Notes: generated from the sequence alone by a model not told the origin. Shown: positions 34,988 to 49,329, counted from the first letter of the stretch. The stretch: 64,000 nucleotides of DNA from Opisthorchis felineus (GCA_004794785.1 SJOL01006495.1:557680-621679); one strand, 5' to 3'. Numbers and translations are program-made.

Positions 34988-37900
34988 ACCTGACTTTTTA
35001 ACAGAACGCTGCGGTTTAAGCAGTATTGCCATTATTCGATTCACTGATTTCATTCCGGTTTGATTTCAGTCACTCCGTAGAGTGACTGCAAAATCGATTC
35101 GCCCATTAAACGTCGCATTATTAAAGTTTCACCGTGATCTGCTTTCTTGGCTAGTTACCTAGATTAACGTCCTTTCAACCTCAGCTCGGTCAAAAACACC
35201 GTGGGAATCTTCCTGGACACTGAATGTTGTATAATTTTATTCCCCTACTGTGTCACACATGGTTTTTAATTATAGAAGTGAATAGAGCGAAGATGCTCAA
35301 CTTTCTAACCAGTTGGGAAACTCCTTTCATTACTTTCGGAATGCGAATCTTACACATTCTGGTGTAGATGCCTTTTGGATATAGAGAGCCAGGGCATTCA
35401 AAATAGTTTGGCTGCAATATTTAAAAAAGCTATGTGGAAACTGCTGGACCACATCTGTATTCATCAGGAGATCACCGGTAGCCATGAGCACCACCTATTT
35501 ATTCTAAAACTGAGTGTACATAAGTAAAATAACAAGGCAGGATACAACAGCCAAGACCTCAAAATATCATTACGAAAACAGACTTACATATATCCGACAA
35601 GGACGCTGTAATCATACTTTCAAAGATTATTGTTGCTAACAGCTTTCACTAAATTTCCGGATAGCTGATCCCAAATGTGTGACTAAAAATAGTTATATGG
35701 ATGCGTACGTGGGTAGAAGAATCATCCGGCGCGGTTCATATATTGATCGGGTGCGTCCGTCTTTTCATTCTTCCTTGGACTGTAAACACTAGATGCATTC
35801 AGTACACAAACGATGAAATTAAATTTTATCGTTTCGGAAATGTACGCCCTCCTGACGTGTCATGCAGCTGTACTGTTGTGCATTTCATTATACAGAACAT
35901 ACTGTTACATAAAAGCCACTGAGGCTGCCCAAAACTGGCAGTCATGATCGCCCTTAATTTGCCGTCAACAACAAGATGCCGCTGTTTATGCGGTGCGATG
36001 AGTGCTAGTGTTAGACAAACACGGGTGGGTCACGCCTGTTGGCTCAAATAAGTGTTGAAGTATCAACATTTATAGACTTCGCTTGCCGCTTCACTCGAAT
36101 CTGGTTAGAATTCGAGTGGAACTGGCCTTTTATCGTTAGATACCTGTTAAAAAAATTGCCATGATGAGGTAAACCTGGTTATTCTGACCCAGGTACTTCA
36201 AGTCATCGAAGTCGAAAAATTCCGATGCTTACAACTCGGAATACTTTATTTGTAGGTCAGTTTAGCGGACAGTTGTGATTTCCATAGATGCTTCAGTCGT
36301 GTGCATTGATTCATTTAATTATTCATTTTATTTATTTATTTATTTATTTATTTGTTTCCGGAGGGCAACTGAATATCTTGATCAGTAGTGTCATCTAAAA
36401 TAAGGAATTTCTATTAGCGCAGGAAGCCTGTTGCTGATATCGAAGTTTGGTTTCGGGCTATGCAGACACCAGCGCCACACCCTACCGTAAATGTGCAGCA
36501 ACACTGAGGGATAAATCCCAAGCCGATATCAGGGAGTCTAGATGTCTTAGAGAAAAGTGAACAGTAAACTGAAGCATTTTGAAGTAAATCCGCATCTGCA
36601 CTTAGTGAGAATGCAGTACTCTGTGTTGCCGGTTTTATTTGGCCCGATAGAACTTACCAGTCACGTAAAGATAGAAATAGATGGACATTTCCTCGGTCCT
36701 AATGCAACCATTGTTATGTATAAATTTCGGAGTGCTCAGTAATACGCCTGCGTTAAGAAAGGCAGAAAAAGTCATTGAGAAAGCAGGATGGTTTCACGAG
36801 GAATCTGCACAACGTAACATCCATCAATGTATGAAACAAGTGAACGTCGTCTAAACGAACATAGCCACCCTAAAACTGCTATTTCACCTAAAAACCCTTC
36901 CGATGAAGGCATAGTGAGTCACTTCTCTGGGGTGACTGATCCGGGTTGGATATAAATCGAACAGTGAAATTTATTACTGATATGGATCACCACCCAGCAC
37001 GATTGCTGATAGCAGTAGAACAAGCATTTCTTGATGGCACAGCGTAGTCTTTGTGATTTCGATATGTACTTAGGAAATATAATTTTCCCCAGGCTTGTTT
37101 TGTGAGAAAGGTTTGTAGCTGAGTAAAGCTGGTTCCCAACCAAGCAAAAAATAAATGACATTTTGTACTGTCCAGCTCAGTGAACAAACAAAAGACCAAA
37201 GGCAAATGTGATTCGTGGCATTTGACAGTAAAGCTGCCTTGTTGATCACTGCAACCCTAATTGAAACTTCGAAAAGTTCGATGAAATTCGCTCAGTTATA
37301 GGAAACCAAATGAAAAACAACGAGATTTGTCATTTAGACACACGTGAGAAAGGCCTGTCCACATTTCCACTATTTAGTATGCAAATCAAGTTGAGTAGTA
37401 AGATTTTCATTAGCCATCAATCACTGTATTGTACTGAGTCGAATAGAATTCAGCACCGAACTAATCAAATCAGGTTCCAACATTTAGCGCAAACCCCAAG
37501 GCCATTACACATGTCTTTCGTTTTGTGAAATAACAATGCGATTTCCTCGTCTTCCACATGGCATTAGAAAGACAACTCTGAGAGATGTAGCTCTAGTTTA
37601 TTTTGTTTCCCTACTTACGGCGTTTTCGATCGGCGAGATCCGGATTTAGCTAGGCCAGGGTAAATGGTTGTTGGAGATCACAACCACTTCAAACAGGTTC
37701 AAAACCAGGTTTACCATACATTATATTCCACTGCAATGATTCACAAACACCTATTCATAACTGCATCGCTGTATCACAAAAATGTAAGATTACTGGACCC
37801 CTCGAAGCAAGCGCGACATTTTTTGGACTTTGAAGTTCCACCGCTTGTTACGCAACTGTGGGCTACTCCCTGTAGTACACCGTCCGTCACAAAACTACAT

Positions 37901-39829
37901 TGCAGCTTAACGTCGACATCATTTCTATAGACATTCAGTCACGTATGAATCAACAGATGGGAGGACACCACCTCAAGCAATAGAACAAGGATCAACTGGA
38001 TACCATTCGGTACCATCTCAGTGTAATCAAACCCTAGAAAATTTCTATTGTAAATTACAGTATTTTACAATTAGTTAGTGACATTCCTGTATACATCGGA
38101 CATAGGTTGCTGCACCGTAAAAAACGTCCCGTAGATTTAGCCCATGCAGCTGAAGCATTCATTACCTTTGGGCTTTCAGTCGGTTAAATGTGAACCCTAG
38201 TTTACTGCTAAGCTGCAGAATATGGCATGATATTTACCTCGACCTATAGAGTGTCGATTACCTTTAGGTGAAAGTAGTAAAAATGACTGCTAGTAATTTT
38301 GGGTTAGATGAAAATGTTTAAGCTGATATCTTGTAGTTTGCAAAAATGTGCAGGGAAGCCAGTAATAGAATCAGCTATTTCCAGAAATAAATGTCCCATC
38401 TAAGCTTTTTTCCGTGGAGGTAAAATGCGTCATTTTAAGCTCATTTGGAGATAAGGTGGGAACATTTGAGTCCACCTGTACGGAAACTGTAACAGTGGGT
38501 AAAATGTCAAAGTCACATGTAACTCCTAACGGATTACGGATTTCTAAATGAAACAACAAACTAGATGGAACCATTTGTGTTGTTCCTTTGTAGTCAAACT
38601 CGATCCGAAAAACTGCCCAAGGGTTAAGAAATTATATCACTTCACATCCCCATACAAACACGATATCAACTCCAGCTGCATAATGACAGCCAAAATACGG
38701 TAGTATAAAACTGCGTTAGCCGGTTTCACCAACATCAGTAGCCCTTATAAATGCATGGGATATTGGCCGGTGTCGTCTGAGTGATATACCTGGCAACGTG
38801 TATCAACAGTTCTACGTCGGTGACATTATCCTTTTCAGCATTTCCCGTTCAATCCCGTTCATCCTAAAATAAAAATCAAACCGATACGCTTCCAATTTTT
38901 CAAACCATCTCCTAAACAAGGCATACTGATGTACTTGTGTGGCCGCGAAGGCAGACGAAGTTTTGACGAGAGTTGAATGAATTTATGGTCGCATAACGTG
39001 CCTGCCATCGTTATTTAAATCAGGTTTCGCCCACGTTAATCAGTCTCTGTTATCCCCACCGTATTCAGTTAGGCATATCGAAGTCCCAATAGATCGACCC
39101 ACGGTAGATAAACCTGTAGTTACAATGGTAGCTAGGATAAGAACGCTGATATGCCCCCAATTTGCACTGATGGAACGTTCGCCAGGCTAGGATAACATGC
39201 TTACCAAGTCTTTTACAGTACCAGAAAATGTGTGCTTATTAGTCATGCATCGACTGTCGGTACCTTGCCGTAAGGCTTTTAAACCAAAGACTGACTGAGG
39301 ATTCTCCACCTTCTCCTCTCTCAGTGTAGACGCTCTGCTGGTGCAGAGCCCCTCACAATTACAAATAAACCAACAAAACCAACAACAAAGCAACAAATAA
39401 ATCAACCAACTAGTGGCATATTCAGCTCGGTCGCTTAGTTACATGGGTTAAGGAAAGTAAGCAAAGTCATGCCTCTACTGAAACCCCTGGTCTTTAATCC
39501 ACTCTATCCTACCCTTCCTAAGGGACAGTAAACCCATCATACGCTCTTTCGATAGTGTTGTTCGTCCTAAATCGCGCTTGCGAACATCTACACATCCACC
39601 ATCAGTAATACACTTTTACCTTCCAGTTTCGATTTCCAATCCATTTGGCTACTCAGTGGTCAACTTACTAACCATCTTATGCATTTTTCAGTTAGTGCAA
39701 ATTTATCACGATAGCGCCTGTCGATAGCGATAGGCAGCCCTGACCACTTCCAAACCGGACGAAGATTTTGGATTTATCCAAAGAACGTGGGGAGTAATGT
39801 AATATTTAACCTGTTTGTTAGTCTGTCCA
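34988..39829. other. Long non-coding stretch with a (TTTA)n microsatellite
   Basis: A (ttta)n run lies at about 36327-36354. ORFs are short (at most 88 codons) and unrecognised. A short PLE-end-like string (cagctcagtgaacaa) occurs near 37170. Confidence 0.4.
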
Positions 39830-40020
39830 AGGAGCTTGGAAGTTGGAATGCAAAGATTTCATCATTAATCGAGGCGACATCGTCAGGGGAAGCGTCAGAT
39901 ACTCGAACCCCCACTGAGGATGTCATCTGGATTGGTGACGAAACGTCCTCAATTTAGTTGGCAAGCTCACCAACACAGGCTAACGAACAAGCAGCACACC
40001 TGGGCTACCTATATTCCACA
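39830..40020. mobile_element. Fold-back element of two inverted PLE termini
   Basis: The left arm (39832-39890, minus) and right arm (39912-39975, plus) are both PLE-terminus relatives. The right end runs into agcagcacacctgggctacctatattccaca, split here by one base difference from the same end at 14607-14637. No clear target-site duplication was found. Confidence 0.65.
39912..39965 (+). ncRNA. Hammerhead ribozyme, PLE type, with GUC site
   Basis: CTGAGGA, extra T, stem II GTCATC / GGTGAC (all paired, one U-G), then GAAAC-GTC. The core is complete, and the cleavage triplet is the efficient GUC in place of the GUU in the PLE. Stem I pairing is poor, and the left arm on the minus strand has GAAAT, so it is probably dead. 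Confidence 0.55.
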
Positions 40021-43000
40021 ACAGCACCAAAGCTTAACGTCGCCCACATCCTTTTTACAAAGTCTGTAAATTGGATGCGATCCTGTGCATTGATTTTCGT
40101 CGGTGAAGTTGAGCTCGCTGATCCATTTTTTATGTCGAATTTTATTCCGTTCTTGCCCAACTCATGTTTACTTGCGGCATAGATTTATCTCAGTTCATTC
40201 GAATACTTCAAACTTGCAGACACAAATATCGGAAGTGGAAAGTGATCTTATTCGTCTTCTTTATTCCAGTGGGGTTACAACAGGGGTGCCAAAAATGTAT
40301 GGACCCATGCTACTGGAGATATTACGACAGCCTTGGCAGCCGTGGCTGAAAAAAGCGAGAAATTCGCAGGGTAATAGAGGGAACTCACGTAAAACAACAC
40401 TTACACTTTCAGGCACAGATTAGGCAGAAGGGGCATAAGTATATTTATAATACACAAATAAAAGTCAACACTCCGTACTTGGTCTGCATCAATTTGGTTG
40501 ACTCGAATGCATTATGAGAATTAGGAACGACTGGACTGGAAGTACTAGTGGCCCTTCATCCGCAGACCTGAAAACTGAACGCTCACGAAAGTCGTCCAAC
40601 CAGTGTTATCTCACCATATCTTCCTGTGAAGCTGCACAAGCCTGCAACATTCACAACGTAAACAAGCTGCTACTGCGGACTTCCATTGAAAGAGGTGGAG
40701 ATATCAGGTGATCTACATTTATCTTCACGGGCCTTCCAGTATTTTAAGCACGCGCACACTTACCAAAAAAAATTCAGAGGTTGTAAAAACTTGGCCGCCC
40801 CCGGAATGTTACCACTACGTGACAGTCCCGTTGTTTATGTGGCGAGGTGGAAAAATACAGCTTGATTCAATCGCCTGTTCACTCTATTGAATAGTGAGCT
40901 TCGTTCACACGAACTGCGCCTAGCGACCAGTCAGTAGGTTTGCACTCACCAGTTAGACTCTTTCTTGCATGTATTTTGTAATTGGTTAGTCCACTTTTCA
41001 TTGAAGATGATGAATGCCTGTACGGCTATGTCAGGTCATCGTACAATCAGCTCCTAGATGGCTCCTACCTAGCTACTTCATACAATTTGGGTCTTAACAG
41101 TCGCTCGTTATCAGGAAAAATCCTGACATTCGTCGTGCGCGTGACTCGCTTTGCAGTGATCTTGTTCTGTATCCGCCTCCAGTGCTCTTTTCTCACTTCA
41201 GAATGAATAGTCCTGGTGATTGGCATTCCCCATTGACCTGCGGTACCAATATCATTTCTGACTTATGCCAACAAGCCAAAGAATCGCTGCGCTGCACGTT
41301 TGGCAAGGCCCACAAGAATATACTGCGAATAAGAGTAACGTTATTTGTCTCTCTGTATGCTGCAAAATGGATGACTCTGCACCTGACAGTTTTTGTGTTG
41401 TGGTAAATGCCTTTTGGTCAGAATCTCAGAAATTAGTGTAGATGCCGGTTATGTGAACGCGAAAGTGAGTAGATCTATCTCCTGTGATGCTTGACTGGGC
41501 GGTCGTATTGGGTATGATTCAAGGCGCACTGACAATCTCAAGCGGCTATTGCACGTGTAAGCTCACTGGAAGTTGTTTCTATGAAGCGCAAATTTCCGGA
41601 ATAGTTGGCACGGTGTCTTCGATTACCAAGTTGGCCTGCAACTCAAATCGACCGCACCTCTATAATCTTTCGATGACCTGCCGACTACCTATCACTCTGT
41701 AGCGCATGTGTGGATACAGACCACACAACTGTGCGACACCTCTTCTACTTAAGCTACTCTGAACTACTTACCGGATGGGAACCTCTTTTCTAAAAGCGGC
41801 CTGTTTAACCCGTATAGTAAGGATATACCATTAAGAGGTGGTCAGATATGCATCCTGTGACACCTGTTCCCAGTGAATATGAAGTCAAAAGTACTGCAGG
41901 ATGACGGTACTGTGGTACACAGCGCACACAAACTAACCCCCAGCCAATGATCTCCAAAAGGAAAGCCGCTTTATTAACCCTGGCCACCATTCAAGTCAGT
42001 CGGTCGTCATGGTACATTGGTGTCTTCTTTCGCTTCAGCCTAACCAAGCTTCTGGCCAGTGTCTATCCACTATGTGTATATCGTTCCGGAATGATGAATT
42101 TGTTCCATTTAACTGGAAGGACATTATTTGCGCAAATGTCCGGAAAACAGTGGTCGAAGGGAGTGTGGTAATCACAGGGGCATTCGGTAAAGCCACCGTC
42201 ATAATCAATATAACTAATAGATTCATTTAAATCGACAGAGAACGCAGTGACCCGGGGACAAAAACGATATAAATACCACTTAACGGTTGCATTGATCACG
42301 TCTTTACATCCGGTCAGGTACTAGAGCAGGGTCACGGTATAGTTTGCCCATACTTCTAGTATTCCGTGACTTAAGGGACGAAATGAACTCTGTCTCGGGA
42401 CCCACTTATTTTAAACACGGTTGCTCAACAGCGCTGGCTGCCAAACTGTCTTGAACTGTGCACGTCTTTCCAGTATATCGCGTGAGATCACTTACCCTCA
42501 CAATCTCTTCTGAAATAAATTATTTCAAATGGTACTTAAACCAATTATGTGTAGTAATAATGACTGGCACTTTCGACTACTATTACTCAGTATGTTTAGA
42601 AAACAGACACCAAGAGAACAAAATCTGACAGCACACTGACGTTTTTAAAGGCGATCAGCTAATAAAGGGATTGTAGCAGGCTTGTTTTGGACATGAGGAA
42701 TATTTAAAAAGGTGCAAGAGAAGTCATTTTGGCCTTGAATTTGCTTCGTTTCTTCGCTTCGAGTTACAACCGAGTCAAAAATTACTAATCGCAAAGACAC
42801 ACTAGGACAAGTACCAGCAGCGTATAGAACAGTGCCGCTACTTCAAGACGAGGAACGCATGTTGGTACCGAAATTCGACATTTTGTTGTTTAAAACTCAA
42901 GCGATCCAAGAAGCCAAAGGTGTCAATGAAATGGACTAAAGTATGTTTGGGATCTAGATCTATTGTGCCACATGTATACGGACGATAATTGTGGGGATAA

Positions 43001-46000
43001 ACCAATTCACAACACCACCAGCTATGTGTGGTATTATGTTTTTTTCTTTCCTGTAACTAACCTTCCAGACTGATAAGAATAACAATGCGAAATTCTATTT
43101 GTGATCCACTGACAGCATTTTGAGAGGTAAATGTCCATTTCGGGGCAATTTTACTCTAAGACCAGAAACCCAAACAGACCCTCGGGCCATAAAACCCTTA
43201 ATCGTTCCAAGCCACGCCGACAGGTTTTCGGACCAAAACGGTTATCTGTTCCAACTCTCATTTGTATATCCGATATTTCCCCGAAGGGTGTTGGCTTGAA
43301 AACGAACGAAGAGTTCTTTACTACGTTTACTAATTTCTTGAGTGCTTGGACCTGATGGACATGTAGTGTGCGACCATGGCACAAGTGCTAATGACAAGCA
43401 TGCAAGGCTATTTTAAGACACGCACACTGACTGTAGGCGGTAATTTCTGTAGCGTGCTAAACACTTACCCATGGATAATTTTTAGTTGGCCTTAAACAGG
43501 GCCCAACAAGCTAGCACTGCCAAAGCTTTCCCAAAATAAAAGACTCGATAGATAGTCAGCCACTGAAAAAAAAGACACTTGATGAGGACAAGTGCCATTT
43601 CATGCAGTCTTTGGATGAACTTGGCCGTCAAGCGCCATTACAGTGGTCGGTGTCCTCAAAACTATGGGCATTCATTCCTACTCTTGAACCAGTGGAAATT
43701 CCCCCCGATGAGTAAATTATCCCCTCTTGAGTGAAAAGAACTCCTAAGCAGGTGCATGTTGAGTTCTCGAGAAAGCTTACGTACACAGTGGTCTGTAAAG
43801 AAGCTCGCTTACACCAACCGTGTTTAAAACTGTCAGTGAACAGCAGAAGAACATGAAAGTCCTTGAGACTGCAAATGTATCCAGAAAAACAGTGTATTTC
43901 TTGAATCGGATTTATTTAAAAAGGTGAGGTCACGCTTCTAAAATTTCTATCCAACTTTTGACACCAGAAGTTGCGTAGTAATGCTGCAAGACGTGGTCAT
44001 CCGTAACACCAGGACGGCCAGGAAAATTCCACTCTATGCTGCAGCAAAATCAGCCAGCACTGGAATCCCACAGTATAGTGCAAAAAATCACATGAGCTAA
44101 CTTGAGACAGTATGTAGCTTCTAAACAGCAACTAAGTAATTCTTTAAATGTGCACTGCTTCAACTAGAGGAATCCGCACGACGAAGTGCTGCAGCGGGCC
44201 TAATCTTTGTTTTGGTTCATCATTGTACCTGACAGCTGGGTTGTTCACTTAGAATAGAAGACTATACAGCAGCTTTATCGACATAAATCGATCGGTAGTA
44301 AAAACCGATCGCTCTCTGTCATCTAAAAATGGGGAACTAAATAGTAAAGTTGTGAATTAATGCAGAGACGTCTCACATGCATGTGGAAAATGATCACTAG
44401 GAGGATGCTTACGTTTTTAGAAATCAATGAAATGTGCAATGAATCAAATCAGTCATGGCGCCTTCGGCGGGATTGGATGCCATTGCCTTATCCAACACAA
44501 TCTCGGCGCACGACGGACAGACATAAGCTGGGTAGCCTGGCTAAGAAGTGACAGCATTCCTGCAGCTGGGTCTGTCTACACGCCAGAATCAGTGAAGACA
44601 CCGCATGTAAGGCGAAAAACCGCTCCGTAATCCTTTTGGATGAAGCCGCTTTCACTTTGCGTGGCGCCATGGTTTGTCCTCTACAAAGTTCCGCCAGCGG
44701 AGACTTCTAGTGGATGGTGGATATGAATCTATAGCGCATATCCCGAACACAGCTTCGTAAGATATATTTGCCCTTGAAGCTATACTGACTGGTTGTCCAG
44801 TTTTACCTACGCATCACTCCATTGCTACTATTCAGCCAGCTAACTTCTGTTACCCTAATAAAGCACCGGGATCAAGCGTTTTAATCCAGTATAAAAGTAA
44901 GTAATCTTCCAAATCGAGACGGATTTCGGGTACATTCATTTCGGTGCACAACGAAAGTTCACCTTACACAGATCCTGGGTAATGCCCATGAAACAGTATG
45001 ACAATGGGAGCACCTGAGCCTACGGTTGAAACCAATCTTCAAGCTACGTTTTAACGGTAGCGTTTGGATGGCCATACTGACGTTCATTGTCACCTGTCAT
45101 TATCGATTTTAGATTAAAGCACTGCTAGTACTGAGGTAAATTTGATGTAGAATTGAGGTTTTGATGAACACATTCCAAAAAAGTACAAAGCAGAGAGGGT
45201 ACTACGAATGACGCAAGCAACGATAATTAGGCCAGCTAGTAAACGACGACTGAAGCATTTAAAATTGGTGATATTCATCGCTAGTTCTGTTACATAAGAC
45301 GAGAAAAACGCAGTCAAACACAACCGTGTACTTTTTTGTAAACTAATTTTTGGAATCTCTCACAGCCGATAGTGAAATTCTTTCAGGAACCCGTATACCG
45401 ATGTTGATCCCTATACGTTACCCCATAAGGATGTCCACATCAAGGATAGGGTAGAAAACCCTTTTCCTAACGGTGGCCTGTCCTCGAAACAGCTAACCAT
45501 TGTGCACTTGTGGTGCTCCCTCAATTACAGTAGATCCAAGACTAATGAAAACTGATCAAAAACACTGCTGGTTTAACCGCTTGATGTACAATCGTAATTT
45601 CAGTTCACCCCACGTCTCACTTGGGCATCCATTGGGATCCATGAAGATTAAACTAACTACTTGCAGACTGAGGGCATTTTAACCTCGGGCTCGAATAAAT
45701 CTCTAGTTTTTTTATTTTCAGTCCAAAACACACTAGAAAAGCACAGTGCTTAGAAAAGAGAAGAAAACAATGTGTTCAAATGCAGGGATTTTTCTCTAAC
45801 TGGTGAACGGTGTGGAGAACGAAGACAGTTGGCCGATTGGGCTAGTTTTACAGCCTAAACCCAGATGTTACGTAGCACAGTTCTAAAAAAGTTTTTAGCT
45901 AGGAGAATCAAGGATCCATGAAGTTTGTGGGTGACAAAACTCAGGGATTTGAACTTGTGAACCATATGCATATTCCCTAAAATGATCAGTGATACGCCCA

Positions 46001-46789
46001 CTACCCATTAGGTCATTATTTTAAAGAATACTAAATCTTGATATTGGAAAAAGCTTATTTCCCTGTTGCTAGCAGCAGACTTTGCTCAACCCCCGCTATA
46101 TTCAAATAACAAGAAGCAACCAATATGCTTTAATCAACATAATAGATAGTGAAAGCGGAAACAAAAAACGTGCGCAACATCGTAAAACTCCCTGGTTGGG
46201 ATAGATATTTTTGTTAAAGCTGGGAGTGATATGTTTTGGTTATAGGATTTTCCAGGGGCCTTATGAGAAGTAAACACTGACAATTTAATATCGGCAACTT
46301 TGTTTTCTGCACAATCATTGCGTTTTTATAGATGATAATCATTATCAGACCTGCAGCTAAGCTGCCTTTCTCTGTTTCAAAGTGTGTCCCAACCCCTTCT
46401 GACACCACAAAATTTACATTGGATAAAAGCAGACTGACGCGGTACCAAATTTTTACACCATACGAACACTAACATGAAGGATTAATGTATGATGAGTTAC
46501 ATAGACGAGGATAAAGTCACCAGTAGGTTCAGTCACACCATGTATGTACAGAATTCCCAAAACACACGCCAGCTATATTTTTGCACGTGATACTCTTTAT
46601 GCCCGTTTGTCCGTGACACAACCTTGAAACTATGAGATCCAAGTTGGCCGCTTTTAGCTCCAAGTGTGCATTTAAACTTGGGGAATTAGTACCAACTTTC
46701 AAAACGCAAAATATGTTGATGATTGGAAATGTGTCGAAATATTGGTAACTCGGACACGTTTACTAGTGGGTGATCAGGGTGGTGTTGGT
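40021..46789. other. Long stretch without a supported gene
   Basis: ORFs reach 106 codons (40103-40423) but none has a motif I can name. Slightly GC-rich patches near 43140-43380 and 44440-44640 carry overlapping ORFs on both strands and may be unrecognised repeats. Confidence 0.35.
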
Positions 46790-46860
46790 GTTTTTACCCC
46801 GCTCGGCAGTCAGGTTGCAAACGTTCGTTCCCCATCAAGGGTAGGTCATCAGTATGCAGT
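46790..46860 (-). repeat. Decayed PLE terminus with hammerhead remnant
   Basis: On the minus strand, ACTGATGA is followed by CCTACCC...GGG, then CGAACGTTTGCAACC, and then the gactgccgagcgggg end. One A of GAAAC is lost. Confidence 0.55.
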
Positions 46861-47349
46861 TGAGTGGATATTTCCTACTTGCCTGCTTGTGTTATATAGT
46901 TTCTAAGGTGTGGATCATATCCTTCACGTGACTGGACAGTTGGAATGTACCTTTCTTGTAATTTTATTGTCCCATTCGCAACTTATGGTCCGTCTTCCTC
47001 GAGACTGGTTGGTCATTATAGCGATTTCTATTTTTAGTAGTTCTGTTCTTCGGTCTAATTGGTCCTTTCTCGATTTGCGTCAGTCTGATTTTATCGGGTT
47101 TGATTGGCTTGCTACGCTTCCACGTTTGGGGTAGTTTTTCTTTCTTAGGCTAGGTGATCCAGCTGCGTTTGATTGGTTGATTCGATGCCTTCCCTTCTTG
47201 ATTCGTTTCCTCCTCCATTCTCCTTCAGTTTAATGTTTCGATACCTTGTCCAGGGAAACAGATTACACCCTTGCTTTTTATACACATCTCCTTCGGTTTA
47301 CTGTACAGTTTTGCCTTCTGTAGATCTGTAGTTCCTATGTCCTTAGCGG

Positions 47350-48160
47350 TTGATAGGTCGGTTTGATTTCAATACGTCTGTTGATGGCAACCATGTTTCC
47401 ATGAAATTACGTTGTTTTTTCTTGTTTGAGCGAATAGGTCGACATTGCTCCAGTCGAATTTATGTCCATCTTGATCCTCGTGCAGGGAGACGAGTGGAAA
47501 TTGATCGGAATCTTTTAGTTGCAAGTTTGTGTTCATGTATTCTGGTAGAAAGCTTCCTTCCTGTTTGTCCCACATAATGTTTGTTGTAATCGCTGTACTG
47601 AAGCTTCTGTATGTCATTGGTAGGCCTTATCGTGCCTAAATCTCCCCTCGGTTTGACTGCTCTCTCTATAGGTTGTTCGCAGGTCTGTGGACCACATTTG
47701 TGTTTACCGTCCTAACAATCGCGCAATCATTTCAGAACTGTTCTTGGTGTATGGCGTGGCATCCGTTAGCCTTCTCCCAGTGCTGTTGAGCCGGTAAACC
47801 TGGCTTTTCTGAGGGTTCGCCACAGGGATTTTCTCTTAAAAACCTTGCAAAGACATTCCGCAGTGTTGCAGTATGTCTCAGTACACTCGAAAAAGGTGCG
47901 GATTCAGCTCTGTTTGTAATAGCTGAGAATTTGGTCTGCATGCGTCGCATTTCTGTAGACTGTCTGTAGCTTCCTGTTTGGTGGTCTCGTGATAAGAATG
48001 TCTGAGAATGCCAGCTTTCTGTAGCTTCTTCATCAACTGCGAACTGGGTTCAATCAAAAAGGTTAGTTGACACATTCGTTGTAGTTCAATCCTCCTAATG
48101 ATGACAGATCGATATTTAGGGATTCGTATTCCGAAGGCCAAGTTCTGAGTTCTCATTCTC
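47350..48160 (-). mobile_element. Decayed second Penelope-like element (RT end plus GIY-YIG)
   Basis: Read 48156 to 47350 through several frames. Near 47890-47960 a frame gives LNPHLFRVY, matching NHLFRVFQNNGYP of the PLE at 31.1 kb. Near 47600-47520 another gives KHYVGQTGRKLSTRIHEHKL, an almost perfect GIY-YIG core. A further shift gives LVSLHEDQDGHKFDWSNVDL, equivalent to ISIHEDQEGHKFNLENAKI. Multiple stops and frameshifts lie between them, and the RT palm with YVDD was not found. It is an old, inactive copy from a related PLE family. Its GIY-YIG core is the best preserved part. Confidence 0.8.
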
Positions 48161-48499
48161 TAGTACTCTTGCCTGGTGATCCTTTGAATATCCTAGAGTT
48201 TCCTCGGGTTCTATTTGATATTGTTCATAGGTTTTCTGCTTTGGTCATTCTCCGTGCGGCCATACGTAGCCATGTCTTTGAGTAGAGCTTTCGCCTTATT
48301 GATATAGCATAGATTGGTCTCACCTACAGGACAAACTCTCCACTGAACCTTCAAAATCTCCCCCTACTACCGGAAAACTATAATTAGCTGAGAAGGACGA
48401 ATAATTCACACAGCGAGTGAGGCCTCCACCTGTAAAGTAGCCGTTCAAAGAGCCAATCGACGTGTGACAAGGTGGTGTGGATACCTTGACTGAATCATG

Positions 48500-48645
48500 A
48501 ATGGCGCTGCATCTTGCGTAAGTGCGAGTTACTCAGCCGCTCGTGTCCAGCCACTAGCCGGAAGGTCGCAGGTTCGAAGCTTTCTGGAGTTTCGTGAGAT
48601 TCTCACTGATGACGATTCTCTGTAAGAGTGAAACATTTATACAGT
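48500..48645 (+). repeat. tRNA-derived SINE with a hammerhead-like segment
   Basis: An A-box-like agttactcagccg and a B box ggttcgaagc (48571-48580) mark a tRNA-derived head. About 35 bases on, CACTGATGA is followed by a short ctc/gag stem and GTGAAACATTTATACAG. The spacing of CTGATGA and GAAAC suggests a degenerate hammerhead, but stem II has five unpaired bases on one side. Confidence 0.45.
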
Positions 48646-48847
48646 ACTCCTCGACCTTTCGTCCTAAGAGTGCTTGATATTTGGGGTGAAATCTCTAGTG
48701 AACTTTCAAAACCTCTTCACACCACTAACAAACATATCTTATTCTTATTCAACTGGAATTTTTACCAACGGATCGATGAAAATGCGACAAAGAACTTATT
48801 CGGATCCGTCCTGGCTGATTGGTATGTGGATAATGTGGAGCTGAAAT

Positions 48848-48872
48848 TAATAATAATGATAATAATAATAAC
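48848..48872 (+). repeat. (TAA)n-type microsatellite
   Basis: Imperfect taataatgataataataataa run. Confidence 0.85.
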
Positions 48873-49329
48873 TAAGGAACTGGGGTTTATAAACCTACCT
48901 CCAAAGTACACCCCGGGAACACGTCGGAGAATCATTTTGACATTCAGTGAGATGTGCATGCCATCTCATCCATAGGTAATAAAATGTCATCAGTCATATG
49001 AAAAACAGTATAGTACGAGTTAAGATTACCTCCGTGTGTCATAATATATTCAAACATCTAGGAAGCTACTGAAAGGAGGCTATTCATTGGCAGAAATACA
49101 CGCAGCGTCGTCCTTGTAGAAACCAGGAGCCTGAAGCACAATGACCGTTTGGTACTGATGTTTCCGTGCGAGACAATCGATCCCTCTGATGCAGCCCGTA
49201 CCTGATAAGAGCACCGCAGTGGGCATCGAAAAGGAGTTTATGTCAGTCTATACTCGGCAACATTGCAATTCGCGACTTGCTGTCTACACCACCCGACCCA
49301 GAGTGCAGACATGTGGTTCATCTCCTGTC

